From: Microthrixaceae bacterium
GTDB taxonomy: Bacteria; Actinomycetota; Acidimicrobiia; Acidimicrobiales; Microtrichaceae
Reading direction: 5' to 3'
Assembly: GCA_023957975.1 (NCBI GenBank)
Contig: JAMLGM010000001.1
Coordinates: forward strand, 310,001-374,000
Length of the DNA stretch: 64,000 bases
The notes under the pieces were generated by a model. It saw only the letters and a program-made list of their open reading frames with translations, searched no databases and had not been told where the DNA came from. Positions 24,564-34,305 of this stretch are shown in pieces (positions within the stretch are counted from its first letter, which is position 1; the number at the start of each line of letters is the position of its first letter). The translations under genes and the position numbers were made by a program.

Positions 24564-25199
24564 CTAGCCCTGGTCGAGTTGGATGATCCCGAGGCGCACC
24601 GCGCTGAGCACGGCGTGGGTCAGGCTCTGGGTGTCGAGTCGCCGGTAGATCGCGTTCAGATGGTTGTGAACCGTCTTTTGGGTAATGCCCAATTCGCGTG
24701 CGACCTGCTTGGTTCCGTGGCCGTTCGCGACCATCTGGAGGATTTCGACCTGCCGGTCGCTCAGGAGATCGTCGGTGACGGAGGCGGATTCGACCGCGCG
24801 CAGCATGGACACGGCGAGGGCCGGGCTGAGGAACGTCTCGCCGGCAGCGACGATACGGATGGTGTTGAGTACCTCGGCAAAGGAGGTTCCCTTCGTGAGA
24901 TACCCCGAAGCGCCGGCGGAGATCGCCCCACGGGTGCGGGCCGGGTCGTCGTGCATCGTCAACACCAACACCTTGACCTCGGGCAACTCCGTGGTGATTC
25001 GGCGGGTCGCCTCGATGCCATCCATGACGGGCATCGACAGGTCCATCAAGACGACGTCCGGCAACAAGGTGCGTGCGAGTTCGACCGCTTCCTCTCCGTT
25101 GCCCGCCTCGCCGATGACCTCTTCGCCGGCGGCTTCGAGCCCCCGCCGAATGCCCTCACGGAGGATCTGATGGTCATCAGCCAACAAGATTCTGAGCAT
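24564..25199 (-). CDS. NarL/FixJ-family response regulator
   Basis: A 211-residue regulator. The receiver domain has ADDH at residues 7-10, the phospho-acceptor Asp53 in VVLMDLSMP and the conserved Lys in YLTKGTS. The C-terminal LuxR-type helix-turn-helix is LSDRQVEILQMVANGHGTKQ then ELGITQKTVHNHLNAIYRRL. The ATG at 25199 lies inside the 3' end of the histidine kinase gene (23-base overlap), so kinase and regulator are translated in step. The target genes are unknown. Confidence 0.92.
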   Translation of the reverse strand: MLRILLADDHQILREGIRRGLEAAGEEVIGEAGNGEEAVELARTLLPDVVLMDLSMPVMDGIEATRRITTELPEVKVLVLTMHDDPARTRGAISAGASGYLTKGTSFAEVLNTIRIVAAGETFLSPALAVSMLRAVESASVTDDLLSDRQVEILQMVANGHGTKQVARELGITQKTVHNHLNAIYRRLDTQSLTHAVLSAVRLGIIQLDQG

Positions 25200-27003
25200 G
25201 TGTGTCTTCCTTCCTCGCCGGGGTGGTGCCGACTTCAACATGAATGGTTGTTCCGTGGTCCGGGGCGCTGTCGACCGAGATGCGCGCACCGATGACATCG
25301 GCGCGTTCGCGCATTCCGACAAGCCCATAGGCGCTCTCTCGCACCCCGTTGGACGGATCGAACCCGCGGCCGTCGTCGGTGACCGTCAGCGAAGCCGTCG
25401 GACCGTTGACGTTCCATGTCACCGAAACGTTGCCCGCTTGGGCGTGCTTGTCGATGTTGTTCAACGTCTCCTGCAGGATTCGCAGGAGTTCGTTCTCCAC
25501 CGGCACCGAGAGCCGCGATCGTGGGTGTTCGACGGTGAACTCGACCTCAAGGCCAGTGCGTTCAGCGAAACGCTCGATGTGTTCGGCGGCCACCTCGGAA
25601 AACGGTCGCTCCCGCGTCACGGTGGAGCGAAGCTGGCGCAGGGTCTCTCGTAGTTCGTCGAGCGCGGTCTGGACGTCTCCGTGGAGTTGTTCGAGCTGCG
25701 GATCGCTCGGGCCGTGATCGTCGATGTAGCGCTCGAGTTCGAAACTGATGTAGGTGAGCCACTGACCCAGCCGGTCGTGGAGGTCTCGAGCGATCCGGAC
25801 CCGTTCCTCCTCGGCCCCAAGCGTCCGGAGCCGCCCGAACCAGCGCGCATTGTCGAGGGTGAGGGCCACGATGTCGGCCATCCCCGCCAGGACGATCCGG
25901 TCGCTTTCGGAGTACTGCCCGGGCGTCGGATGTTCGAGCGCCAACAGGCCCACGGTGCGACCACGCGCAACCAACGCGGTGTACAGACCCGAACCGGAGT
26001 GGCGATTGATTCCGGGAGTGTCACCCAGTCGGAGGTCGCCGACGAGACACGGTCCCCGGCTCTCGAGTGCCCGACGTAACGGTGCGGGCAGGGTGTGGAG
26101 CCGATACGCGGTTTCGACGGTGGCGCCTTCGGAGAGTTTCGGCACCCATTCCTCGGAGGGGTCGTCATATTCGAAGAGGCACAGCACCCGGTTGTGAAAC
26201 GTGTTGACGAGTTGCTGACGAGCGTTGTCGAGTACATCGCGTTGGCTGAGCGAGGCGGGAAGCGTGCGGGCCACCGAGTTCAACATGGTGAGCAGATCGT
26301 TTGCCTCGGAGAGGGCGAGCATCTGACCGGACATCGCCAGGCGACGCTCATGGGATTCGATGAGTCGGCTGCGAACGAATGCGCTGCCGGCGACGACGAG
26401 GACCGCAGCGATCGCCATGACCAGGAATTCCTGGAGGAATGCGTCGCCGAGATCGCCGCCGAATGCCATCGTCGACATCAAGGTGACCGTCCAGCCGAGG
26501 CACCACCCGAGTGCTCCGAGGCGGTATCCCCATCCGAGTGCGGGGACGGCCAAGGCGACGAGGAAACAGAAAATGAACGGCGATGTAGGCCCCGCACTGA
26601 TCCCCACCCCCAGGCCGAAGATCGCGACGTCGATCAGTGCGACGATCTGAGCGCCCCGATCGGGGGCACCGAGCTGAGTCGGAATGATCGAGCGCCAGCT
26701 CGTCAGGAACAGACAAACGGTCAACGACACCACGACGCTGTAGGAGCCGCCGAATGCCTGTTGGGCGCCGAAAATCATGCCGTACGCGATGGCGGCCCAC
26801 CGAGCCGCGGTAATCGCTGGTGGAAGGGCGGCGTGGGCCTCCGGAGAGAGCTTCAAGTGGCGAGATGCGGTATCGGTGCCACCGAGGCGAAGCGTCCTCA
26901 ACGCGGTAAATACTTCTTCAGGGTCGTACGCTGTCGACGCGCTCGAAACAACGCCAGCGGCCGCGGCGCGGCCCATCGTTTTCGGGTTGCCTGATTCGAG
27001 CAT
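25177..27003 (-). CDS. Membrane histidine kinase with GAF and HisKA_3/HATPase domains
   Basis: A 608-residue kinase. About residues 60-215 contain six predicted membrane helices; a GAF-like sensor follows (LLTMLNSVARTLP to VALTLDNARW). The HisKA_3 dimerisation helix carries the phospho-histidine near residue 409 (RIARDLHDRLGQW). The ATPase domain has an N-box (ETLNNIDKHA) and a G-box (DDGRGFDP, YGLVGMRERA), typical of NarX/LiaS-type kinases. The start is ATG 27003 after GGAGGAC; longer readings are out of the family pattern. A possible minus-strand TTGACA lies at 27124-27129. Partner of the overlapping response regulator. Confidence 0.9.
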   Translation of the reverse strand: MLESGNPKTMGRAAAAGVVSSASTAYDPEEVFTALRTLRLGGTDTASRHLKLSPEAHAALPPAITAARWAAIAYGMIFGAQQAFGGSYSVVVSLTVCLFLTSWRSIIPTQLGAPDRGAQIVALIDVAIFGLGVGISAGPTSPFIFCFLVALAVPALGWGYRLGALGWCLGWTVTLMSTMAFGGDLGDAFLQEFLVMAIAAVLVVAGSAFVRSRLIESHERRLAMSGQMLALSEANDLLTMLNSVARTLPASLSQRDVLDNARQQLVNTFHNRVLCLFEYDDPSEEWVPKLSEGATVETAYRLHTLPAPLRRALESRGPCLVGDLRLGDTPGINRHSGSGLYTALVARGRTVGLLALEHPTPGQYSESDRIVLAGMADIVALTLDNARWFGRLRTLGAEEERVRIARDLHDRLGQWLTYISFELERYIDDHGPSDPQLEQLHGDVQTALDELRETLRQLRSTVTRERPFSEVAAEHIERFAERTGLEVEFTVEHPRSRLSVPVENELLRILQETLNNIDKHAQAGNVSVTWNVNGPTASLTVTDDGRGFDPSNGVRESAYGLVGMRERADVIGARISVDSAPDHGTTIHVEVGTTPARKEDTHAQNLVG

Positions 27004-27194
27004 CGAGTCCTCCGCGAGCCGACGAGGCCGCGAGTTGCCACGCGAGTCGTCGCGGGCGCATGTGCATGCTGCAGGCGCGAGCGATGAACCGCAATAAATC
27101 GTACCGGAATTAGGACAATTGCCTGTCAAGCAGGGTAAAAGCCTACGGCTCGATGGGTAGGATGACTCATCCGTAATCGAGGCAGGTTGAACCG

Positions 27195-28166
27195 ATGGAA
27201 TCCACGACCGATTCGATTGATGAGAAGTCGCTCGGTGTTCTTGCCGGCAGCGAAGCCGCGGCGGTGCAAATCCCGGGTGCCCGTCGTCCGGATCGCCGAA
27301 CCTCACTCGACGTAGGGGGACTCTCGATCTCGAGGGTTGAATGGGGGCCACCGGACGCCCCGCCACTGCTGTTCGCCCACGGGGGGTTCGATTTTGCCGA
27401 GACGTTGAACGTCTTTGCCCCCAAGCTCGTCGAACGCGGTTGGCGCGTGGTCAGTTGGGACCACCGTGGACACGGTCATTCGGAGTGGGCACAGCTCTAC
27501 AGTCTCGAGGCCGATATTCGAGATGCGGCGTTCGTCGTGGAGTCGGTTTCAGCCGAACGATTCCCGCTCATAGGCCATTCCAAGGGCGGGGCCATGTGCC
27601 TCCAGCTTGCGGTGTTGTTTCCCCACAAATTCACCCACCTGGTGAACCTTGACGGACTTCCATCCCGCAAGACGATGCCAGATGTCGCCGAACATCAGCG
27701 GATTCGAATGGTCGCATCCGCGCTCGAGAATTGGCTGGGCCACCGGGCTTCACTGGTCGATCGACAACGCCCAGCGGGCACGATTGCCGAACTGGCACAG
27801 CGGCGCGGGCGGATGAACACGCGAGCGACAACGGAATGGTTGCAGTATCTGGTCACGGTCGGGGGGCGGCGTGATGTCGATGGGTGGCGGTGGCGGATCG
27901 ACCCGACGCTTCGAATGGGAGGGTTCGGACCGTGGCGTCCCGAATGGTCGATGTACCGACTCCCCGAGGTGACGATGCCGCTGTTGGCCATCTTGTGCGG
28001 CGAACCGGAACTGATGGGATGGGGCACCCGCGTCGAAGACGTCGAACCGTACCTTCCCATCGGTGCCGAGTTGATGGAACTCGCGGGCATCGGACATTTC
28101 ATGCACATCGAACAGCCGGACCTGTTGGTACAGATCATCGGTTCGTTCATCGGAGATCCGCAATGA
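27195..28166 (+). CDS. Alpha/beta-fold hydrolase
   Basis: A 323-residue hydrolase. The oxyanion-type HGG motif is in PLLFAHGGFDF (about residue 55-65), the nucleophile elbow is GHSKGG (Ser near residue 125) and the catalytic His is likely in GIGHFMHIEQP near the C-terminus. An acid in the SCGEPELMG-like stretch (LCGEPELMGWG) completes the triad. Substrate unknown. Divergent from the histidine kinase gene; GAGGCAGG lies upstream of the ATG. Overlaps the following gene by 4 bases, suggesting joint function. Confidence 0.85.
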   Translation: MESTTDSIDEKSLGVLAGSEAAAVQIPGARRPDRRTSLDVGGLSISRVEWGPPDAPPLLFAHGGFDFAETLNVFAPKLVERGWRVVSWDHRGHGHSEWAQLYSLEADIRDAAFVVESVSAERFPLIGHSKGGAMCLQLAVLFPHKFTHLVNLDGLPSRKTMPDVAEHQRIRMVASALENWLGHRASLVDRQRPAGTIAELAQRRGRMNTRATTEWLQYLVTVGGRRDVDGWRWRIDPTLRMGGFGPWRPEWSMYRLPEVTMPLLAILCGEPELMGWGTRVEDVEPYLPIGAELMELAGIGHFMHIEQPDLLVQIIGSFIGDPQ

Positions 28167-28810
28167 TCACCCGGCTGCAACACGGACGAGTGGAACTCGC
28201 GCTACACCGGTTGCGAGACGGCGACACGACCACCCCGTTGCTGTTGTTGCACCCGCTGGGGTCGCGCACCCCCGAAGTCGCTCCGAACTGGAGCGACCGG
28301 TGGCCCGGTCCGGTGTTCGGGTTGGACTTCACCGGCCACGGAGCCTCGACCGTTCCTCGAGGCGGCGGCTACTCGGCCGAAGTGCTGCTCGCAGACGTCG
28401 ACACCGCCTTGACCCACCTCGGCGCCGTGTCGATCGTCGGTCGGGGACTGGGCGGATACGTCGGACTGCTTGCGGCGGGTGCCCGCCCGTCTGGCGTGCG
28501 CGGAGTGGTCATCGATGACGGTCCCGGTCTGACCGGAGGGGGAACGGTGCCCTCCAGCCCATCGTTTGTGGCTCCGGTATTCGGGTCCTCGTCGAGTCCG
28601 GACCCGTTTGCGCTTCAGGAACTGTCGCGAGACATTCGGCCACCCGACTACGTGCGGAATTTCGCTCGATTCGCCTTGGAAGGTTCACCGGCGGCCGAAC
28701 CGATCATCGTTTCAGCGAGGATTCTGCCGGCATGGTTGGAAGCGGTCGCGGACGAACACGGCGTCGTTCGATGTTCGTTCGAGGCCGCGGTCGAACGTCT
28801 CGGTCGCTGA
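28163..28810 (+). CDS. Alpha/beta-hydrolase-fold protein lacking the nucleophile (pseudoenzyme)
   Basis: A 215-residue protein with the same fold pattern as its upstream neighbour: PLLLLHPLGSRTPE at the HG position, GLDFTGHGAST, then the elbow VGRGLGGYVG. The nucleophile position in G-x-S-x-G is Gly (GRGLGG), so the usual serine is missing. The protein is also about 70 residues shorter than typical. It is translationally coupled to the active hydrolase (ATGA). It may be a regulatory subunit or a decaying paralogue; residues are clear in the sequence, the interpretation is inference. Confidence 0.75.
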   Translation: MITRLQHGRVELALHRLRDGDTTTPLLLLHPLGSRTPEVAPNWSDRWPGPVFGLDFTGHGASTVPRGGGYSAEVLLADVDTALTHLGAVSIVGRGLGGYVGLLAAGARPSGVRGVVIDDGPGLTGGGTVPSSPSFVAPVFGSSSSPDPFALQELSRDIRPPDYVRNFARFALEGSPAAEPIIVSARILPAWLEAVADEHGVVRCSFEAAVERLGR

Positions 28811-28822
28811 GCAACCCGCGTT

Positions 28823-28845
28823 TGCGAACCGGATTGTTGTTCGCA
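28823..28845. terminator. Stem-loop between convergent genes
   Basis: TGCGAAC (28823-28829) pairs with GTTCGCA (28839-28845) around a 9-base loop, between the hydrolase and xseB stops. No clear U-tract on either strand. Confidence 0.4.
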
Positions 28846-28851
28846 CGGATT

Positions 28852-29088
28852 TCAGTCGTCGGTCTCGAGATCCGCAACGATCTCAGTCACCCGTAGCCGC
28901 GCCCGTTCGAGGCGTTCCCGGCACAGCGAGACGAGTTGTGATGCTCGTTCGACCCGGTCGGCCAAGATGTCGATGTCGACGTCTGGGCGGTCGAGTTCCG
29001 CGAGGATCGCTTCGAGTTCGGCCATCGCGTCGACGTAACCGATGGATTCATCGGAGGAACCCGATGAGGGGGGCGATGTTGTGGTCAT
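28852..29088 (-). CDS. xseB: Exodeoxyribonuclease VII small subunit
   Basis: A 78-residue protein. The family core is YVDAMAELEAILAELDRPDVDIDILADRVERASQLVSLCRERL split across its two helices, with the characteristic LE-x-I-V-x-L-type spacing. It forms a coiled assembly on the catalytic XseA subunit. It overlaps the large-subunit gene by 4 bases, giving coupled production. Acts on single-stranded DNA in mismatch and damage repair. Confidence 0.9.
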   Translation of the reverse strand: MTTTSPPSSGSSDESIGYVDAMAELEAILAELDRPDVDIDILADRVERASQLVSLCRERLERARLRVTEIVADLETDD

Positions 29089-30407
29089 GTTTCGTTTCCT
29101 TCGAGGGAGTCGACCGTTGCGGTCAGCGCTGCGTCGTGCAGCGTGATGAAGAGGCGGTCGCCGACCGCAATGTTGGCGGCCGTTGCGAGCGCACCCGTCG
29201 CGGTTCGCGTGATGCTCCAGCCACGCGCCATGGCCGCGGACGGGTCGTAGGCGCGCAACACCGCCTCGATCGCGTCGAGTTGGACGACCCGTTCAGCGAG
29301 TCGTTGGGGCGCTGTTCGGGTGACAAGGCCCGCCGAGCGTTCGACGCGTTCGGATGAGGTCCGGATAGATCCCTCGGCGAGTCGGGTGATGGAGATCGCG
29401 GCGCTCAACAGACGTCGGTCGGCGCGTCGCAGATCGGTTCCGGTTGACGTCGAGACCTGGGCGCTTGCGAGCCGCAACCTTGTTTCGCCTCGTTGAAGGG
29501 CCGACCCGACGGCATCGAGGATCTGCTCGAAGGTCCCGTCGAGCGCCCGAGCGGCGTCGCGAACCGTGTCGATGACCCCCGCGGCGCACGCGGTTGGTGT
29601 CTTGAATGACCGTTGGGCGACCTCATCGGCGACGGTCCGGTCGGTCTCGTGACCGAGGCCCACCCAAACCGGGATCGGGCAGGTGGCGATCGCCCGAGCA
29701 ACCCGCTCGTCGTCGAAGGCCACCAGGTCGGTCCGAGCCCCACCGCCACGAGCGATCAGGATCAGATCGGGGTCGAGCAGTTCGCCGCGTTCGATCGCCG
29801 TCACGATGGATTCGGGCGCGTCGGCACCTTGGACGCGAGCGTCGATCGTCGTCAGATCGAACCCGAACCCCGACTGACGTAACTCATCGAGCGCATCGGC
29901 GTGCGCGGCGCTGCCGATACTTGTGATGATCACGACCCGAAGCGGCAGCGGCGGTGTTTCGAGGCGCTGTTGGGCTTCGAGTAGACCCTCGTCTTGGAGC
30001 GCTGCGAGCAAGCGGGCGCGGTCTGCGGCGAGCGATCCGAGCGTGAAGACCGGGTCGATGCCGCTCATGCGCAGTTGCAGTTGGCTGCGTGCGGAGTACA
30101 CCTCCACGGTGCCGCGTATGCGAACGCGAACCCCATCGCCCATGCGGACGGATCCGCCGCTGCGTTTCAGGTGGCGATTCACGTTGACGCGGTGCCATTC
30201 GAACAGGGTGACGGCGAGGGTGTGGGGTGAGCGTTGCCGCTCATCGAGATCGCGTTCGATCAGTGTGAAGTAGACGTGGCCGGCCGCAGAGCGTTGAAGG
30301 TTGGAAATCTCCCCTTCAACCCAGACTTCTCCACCGAGTGAGTTCGCCACGACGGCGTTCACCCAATCGATGAGTTGTGGAATTTTCCACGTGGTGGTCT
30401 CGGTCAC
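29085..30407 (-). CDS. xseA: Exodeoxyribonuclease VII large subunit
   Basis: About 440 residues, close to the usual 440-460. An N-terminal OB domain (VWVEGEISNLQRSAAGHVYFTLIERD) is followed by the catalytic domain with LILIARGGGARTDLVAFDDERVARAIATCPIPVW and the GHETDRTVADEVA motif, the conserved core of XseA. The GTG at 30407 (VTETTTWKIPQLI) was chosen because the family begins near this point; a longer reading would overlap the divergent cyclase promoter. Degrades single-stranded DNA from both ends with XseB. Confidence 0.9.
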   Translation of the reverse strand: MTETTTWKIPQLIDWVNAVVANSLGGEVWVEGEISNLQRSAAGHVYFTLIERDLDERQRSPHTLAVTLFEWHRVNVNRHLKRSGGSVRMGDGVRVRIRGTVEVYSARSQLQLRMSGIDPVFTLGSLAADRARLLAALQDEGLLEAQQRLETPPLPLRVVIITSIGSAAHADALDELRQSGFGFDLTTIDARVQGADAPESIVTAIERGELLDPDLILIARGGGARTDLVAFDDERVARAIATCPIPVWVGLGHETDRTVADEVAQRSFKTPTACAAGVIDTVRDAARALDGTFEQILDAVGSALQRGETRLRLASAQVSTSTGTDLRRADRRLLSAAISITRLAEGSIRTSSERVERSAGLVTRTAPQRLAERVVQLDAIEAVLRAYDPSAAMARGWSITRTATGALATAANIAVGDRLFITLHDAALTATVDSLEGNET

Positions 30408-30502
30408 GCCGGTGAGGCTACCGATGACCTCCGACGGTCTCGTGCATGTCCCGAGCGTCTCGTTGGTTACTGTGGGGTCACTTCGGAGGTTGCGGGGGCG
30501 CG

Positions 30503-32122
30503 ATGTCGGCAACGAGTGAACCTGCATCGGACCCGATCCTGCGTTCGTCAGGCGGATTCGACGGTGGCCAGCCGACGGTGGCCGCCGACGAGGTGCGCCC
30601 GCCTCGTCGCTGGATGTCGGTTCGCGACCCTTCGGCGCAGGCGCGCACAACCGTCGGCGGAGTGCTGTTCTGGCAGATCTTGGCGAACAGCGTCGGGGTC
30701 GCGCTGGTCGCGCTGTACGTGATGGTGCTCTTTCCGTCGGGATCCGAGGAGCGGGTCCGTTTCACGGCGCTGGTGTTCGTGATCTATGTGACCGTCATCG
30801 TGGTGGTCGGGGTGCCGATCAACGTGTTCCTGCTCGGCCGCGCCGTTCGCTGGGTTCGCGAAGGGGTGCAACCAACTCCGAGCCAGCGGCGTTTGCTGTT
30901 TCGCCTCCCCCTGTACGAGACCCTCCCGTGTGTCGTGTGGTGGATCGGCGGTTCGGTCATCTTCGGAGTCCTCAACAAGACGTCGTCGCGCGTGTCGATC
31001 GGGATCTTCTTCGCCGGTTTGGTGACCTGTGCCGCGCTGTACCTCCTCGTCGAATCCCATTTCCGACCCGTGTTCGCCCTCGCTCTACGCCACGCCGACC
31101 TGCCCGACGGCCGCCGAGATCTGCTGCCGCGCCTGATGCTGACGTGGGCGCTGGGAAGCGCGGTGCCGATCGCCCTGTTGGGGATTGCTCCGCTCCTGAA
31201 CGACAACTTCGAGGCGCGCCGCATGCCGTGGATTGCGGGGTTCTCGGTCCTCGGAGGCGGTGCGGTCATGGTCATCGGGACGCTGTCGGTATCGCGTCCG
31301 CTCACGCGGGTGCGCGAAGCGCTGTGGGACGTGGAACGCGGGCAACTCGACATCGAATTGCCCATCGACGACCTCGGTGAGATCGGACGGCTCTCCAAGG
31401 GAGTCAACGATATGGTCGCAGGGCTGCGCGAACGCGAACGGCTCCGCGAGCAGTTCGGCCATCAGGTCGGCCGGGGGGCCTTTGAGGTGGCCCAAGGATC
31501 TGAGGAGGCGCTGAGCTCGGTGGGGGTGTTACGAACGGTTGCGGTCCTGTTCGTCGACCTCGAGGGCTTCACGCGCTACAGCGAACGCCACGACCCGGGT
31601 CAGGTCGTCGACATGTTGAATCGTTTCTTCGAGGTCGTGGTGACCACGGTCAACCGGGAGGGCGGGTGGGTGAACAAGTTCGAAGGGGACGCAGCGCTGT
31701 GCCTCTTCGGGGTACCCGATGTCGAGGAGGACTACGCCTCGCGCGCGCTGATTGCGGCGGCGAGGATGCGCAGCGACCTCCAGCGGGTGCGGTTCGACCC
31801 GAACGGTATCGCCGAGGAACGACTGAATGCGGGGATTGCGGTGGCGACCGGGCCCGTGATCGCCGGGTTTCTCGGGACTCCCGAGCGGTACGAGTACACG
31901 GTGATCGGCGACTGTGTGAACCTCGCGTCACGCCTGTGTGACCTCGCCAAGACCGTTCCAGGTAAGACGCTCGTGACCCGCGAGGCGTGGGAGCAGGCCG
32001 GCCGACCGGATGGCTGGCGGATGGGGTCGACGCTTCGGGTTCGCGGTCGCCGCCAGCGGGTGTCGACGATGGAGGCGCAGACCGAGTTGCGAATCGGACG
32101 TCGGCCGATCCGTCGCTCGTAA
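30503..32122 (+). CDS. Membrane-bound class III adenylate/guanylate cyclase with HAMP domain
   Basis: A 539-residue protein with six predicted membrane helices (about residues 50-265), a HAMP linker (RPLTRVREALWDVERGQLDIELP) and a C-terminal cyclase domain. The catalytic domain retains the metal Asp pair (FVDLEGFTRY and KFEGDAALCLFG), the purine-specifying Lys, and the transition-state Asn and Arg in VNLASRL. The mix favours adenylate cyclase activity. It starts at an ATG with no strong ribosome site, divergent from xseA. Likely makes a cyclic nucleotide in response to a membrane signal; the signal is unknown. Confidence 0.88.
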   Translation: MSATSEPASDPILRSSGGFDGGQPTVAADEVRPPRRWMSVRDPSAQARTTVGGVLFWQILANSVGVALVALYVMVLFPSGSEERVRFTALVFVIYVTVIVVVGVPINVFLLGRAVRWVREGVQPTPSQRRLLFRLPLYETLPCVVWWIGGSVIFGVLNKTSSRVSIGIFFAGLVTCAALYLLVESHFRPVFALALRHADLPDGRRDLLPRLMLTWALGSAVPIALLGIAPLLNDNFEARRMPWIAGFSVLGGGAVMVIGTLSVSRPLTRVREALWDVERGQLDIELPIDDLGEIGRLSKGVNDMVAGLRERERLREQFGHQVGRGAFEVAQGSEEALSSVGVLRTVAVLFVDLEGFTRYSERHDPGQVVDMLNRFFEVVVTTVNREGGWVNKFEGDAALCLFGVPDVEEDYASRALIAAARMRSDLQRVRFDPNGIAEERLNAGIAVATGPVIAGFLGTPERYEYTVIGDCVNLASRLCDLAKTVPGKTLVTREAWEQAGRPDGWRMGSTLRVRGRRQRVSTMEAQTELRIGRRPIRRS

Positions 32123-32153
32123 GCGGGGTGGGTTGACCGTGAGCGCGCGGCGC

Positions 32154-33983
32154 TCAGTCGTCGCGGTTGAGCGTCGTGTACAACTCGCGGTAAAGGCCCT
32201 CGGACGCGAGGAGTTCGAGATGCGTGCCGCGTTGAACGATTCGCCCTTCGTTCATCACCAGGATCATGTCGGCATCGATGATGGTGGACAGTCGGTGAGC
32301 GACGACGAGTGCGGTGCGCCCGGCAAGTGCGCGGGCCAGCGCCAACTGCACGAGGTGTTCGTTCTCGGCGTCGAGGTGGCTCGTCGCCTCGTCGAGCACG
32401 ACGATGGCCGGATCCTTCAACAACATCCGAGCGATCGCGAGGCGTTGCTTCTCGCCGCCGCTGAGCCGATAGCCGCGTTCGCCTACGACGGTGTCGAACC
32501 CGTCCGGCAGCCGTTCGATCACCTCGAGAACCTGAGCCGCAGCGGTCGCCTCGCGCAGTTCCTCCAGGGTGGCACCCTCGCGTGCGAATCGCAGGTTCTC
32601 GGCCACCGTCGTATGGAACATGTGGGAATCCTGCGCAACCACGCCGATCGATGCCCGCAGCTCGCGTTGTGACACCTCGCGAACATCGACGCCGTCGATT
32701 CGAACGGCGCCCTCGGTGACATCCCACAAGCGACTGACCAATGAGACGAGCGTCGACTTCCCCGAACCCGACGGTCCGACGATCGCCGCCATCTGTCCCG
32801 GCTCGATGGTGGCGACGATGTCGTGCAACACGGGGAGCTCCTCGCCCTGGTGTTGTCCGAAGCCGCCTTCGAGCGAGGCGATCGAGTCGGGGCTCGACGT
32901 CGGGTATCGAAACGAGACGTGATCGAACTCGACGCGTCCCTGCACCGGTGACAATGCGGTTGGCTCGGCCGGGTCGGTGATCGACGAAGGTGCGTCGAGA
33001 ATCTCAAAGACGCGCTCGAAGCTCACCAACGCGCTCATGATGTCGACTCTGGCATTGGTGAGTCCGGTGAGCGGTTCGTAGATTCGGACAACGAGCGCTG
33101 CGAGAGCGGTCAGGGTGCCCAGGGTGATCGCGCCGTCGATCACCTGCCGTCCGCCCCACCAGTAGATGGCGGCGGTACCGACCGCGCCGAGCAGCCCGAG
33201 CACCGCCATGAAGATTCGGGTGAACATGGCAGAACGCACGCCGATGTCTCGCACATGGGCGGCCTGGGCGGAAAAGCGCGCGAGCTCGCGGTCCTCGTCG
33301 CCGTAGGTCTTGACCAGCAATGCCCCCGAGACGCCGAACCGCTCGGTCATGAGGTTGTTCATCTCGGCGTTGTGTTGCATACCCGATCGGGTGATGGCGG
33401 CGAGGCGTGTGCCGATTCGCCGGGCGGGCAGGATGAACAGCGGCAGCAGCAGCACCGACGCGATGGTGAGTCGCCATTCGAGACGGGCCATCGCGGCGAG
33501 CGTCACGGCGACGGTGACGAGGTTCGACACGACGGTGCCGAGCGTGCCGGTGAAGGCGCGCTGAGCTCCGATGACGTCGTTGTTCAAGCGACTGATGAGC
33601 GATCCGGTTTGGGAGCGGGTGAAAAACCCGAGCGGAAGGCGTTGGACGTGGTCGTAGAGCTGACGACGCAGGTCATAGATGAGCCCTTCGCCGATCGTGG
33701 CCGACGAGAACCGTTCCAGCAGGCTGAGCCCCGCGGAGGCGATGGCCGCGACCACCACGAGGAGCGACAGCACGGTGAGCTGTCGGCGGTCCTTGGCTGG
33801 GAGCGCGTCGTCGATGATGGCCTTGAACAGAAATGGGGGTGCAAGCCCCAGGAGGGCTCCGAGCACGATCGTGGTGACGAACCCTACGAGTCGGCGGCGC
33901 TGCGGACGCGCATAGGCGGCGACGCGACGCGCCAAGCGGCGGTCGATCGAACGGTTGTTCGCTCCCTCGGCAGGGTTGGCCAT
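32154..33983 (-). CDS. ABC transporter, fused permease and ATPase (multidrug/lipid exporter type)
   Basis: A 609-residue half-transporter. Six membrane helices lie in the first 330 residues (GFVTTIVLGALLGLAPPFLF at the start). The nucleotide-binding domain has Walker A (GPSGSGKSTL), Q-loop (VVAQDSHMF), signature (LSGGEKQRL) and Walker B (IVVLDEATSHLD). This is the MsbA/LmrA-type homodimeric exporter family; substrate unknown. The ATG at 33983 is preferred to an upstream frame. Convergent with the cyclase gene. Confidence 0.88.
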   Translation of the reverse strand: MANPAEGANNRSIDRRLARRVAAYARPQRRRLVGFVTTIVLGALLGLAPPFLFKAIIDDALPAKDRRQLTVLSLLVVVAAIASAGLSLLERFSSATIGEGLIYDLRRQLYDHVQRLPLGFFTRSQTGSLISRLNNDVIGAQRAFTGTLGTVVSNLVTVAVTLAAMARLEWRLTIASVLLLPLFILPARRIGTRLAAITRSGMQHNAEMNNLMTERFGVSGALLVKTYGDEDRELARFSAQAAHVRDIGVRSAMFTRIFMAVLGLLGAVGTAAIYWWGGRQVIDGAITLGTLTALAALVVRIYEPLTGLTNARVDIMSALVSFERVFEILDAPSSITDPAEPTALSPVQGRVEFDHVSFRYPTSSPDSIASLEGGFGQHQGEELPVLHDIVATIEPGQMAAIVGPSGSGKSTLVSLVSRLWDVTEGAVRIDGVDVREVSQRELRASIGVVAQDSHMFHTTVAENLRFAREGATLEELREATAAAQVLEVIERLPDGFDTVVGERGYRLSGGEKQRLAIARMLLKDPAIVVLDEATSHLDAENEHLVQLALARALAGRTALVVAHRLSTIIDADMILVMNEGRIVQRGTHLELLASEGLYRELYTTLNRDD

Positions 33984-34146
33984 GGAGTGTAGGACATGCA
34001 CAGGTGGGCTCCAGCGGGAGGGGTGGTGTGCTCCGCGGCGAGCGGCAACACAACGTGGCTTGATCGGTTTCCCCGCTGACCCCGACGTTGCGGAGGCGAA
34101 CCGGCCCCGATGCGGGGCTGACTCGCGCTCCAAGCCGTTCGTCTGG

Positions 34147-34231
34147 CGGAGAGTGGGGGATTCGAACCCCCGGAGGCCGTAACCTCAACGGTTTTCGAGA
34201 CCGTCCCATTCGTCCGCTCTGGCAACTCTCC
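34147..34231 (-). tRNA. tRNA-Ser (anticodon CGA)
   Basis: An 85-nt class II tRNA. Acceptor GGAGAGT pairs with ACTCTCC; discriminator G. Anticodon stem ACGGT/ACCGT around CTCGAAA gives CGA. The long variable arm (GAGGTTACGGCCTC region) and TTCGAAT T-loop are clear. CCA is not encoded. A TATCTT -10-like element lies just upstream on the minus strand (34239-34244). Confidence 0.92.
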
Positions 34232-34305
34232 GCCGACAAAGATAGCGGAACGTCACCGGGGCCGTGCCAGTCGACCGATGCCGGAGCCCTCGGGCGACCG
34301 TGTGG

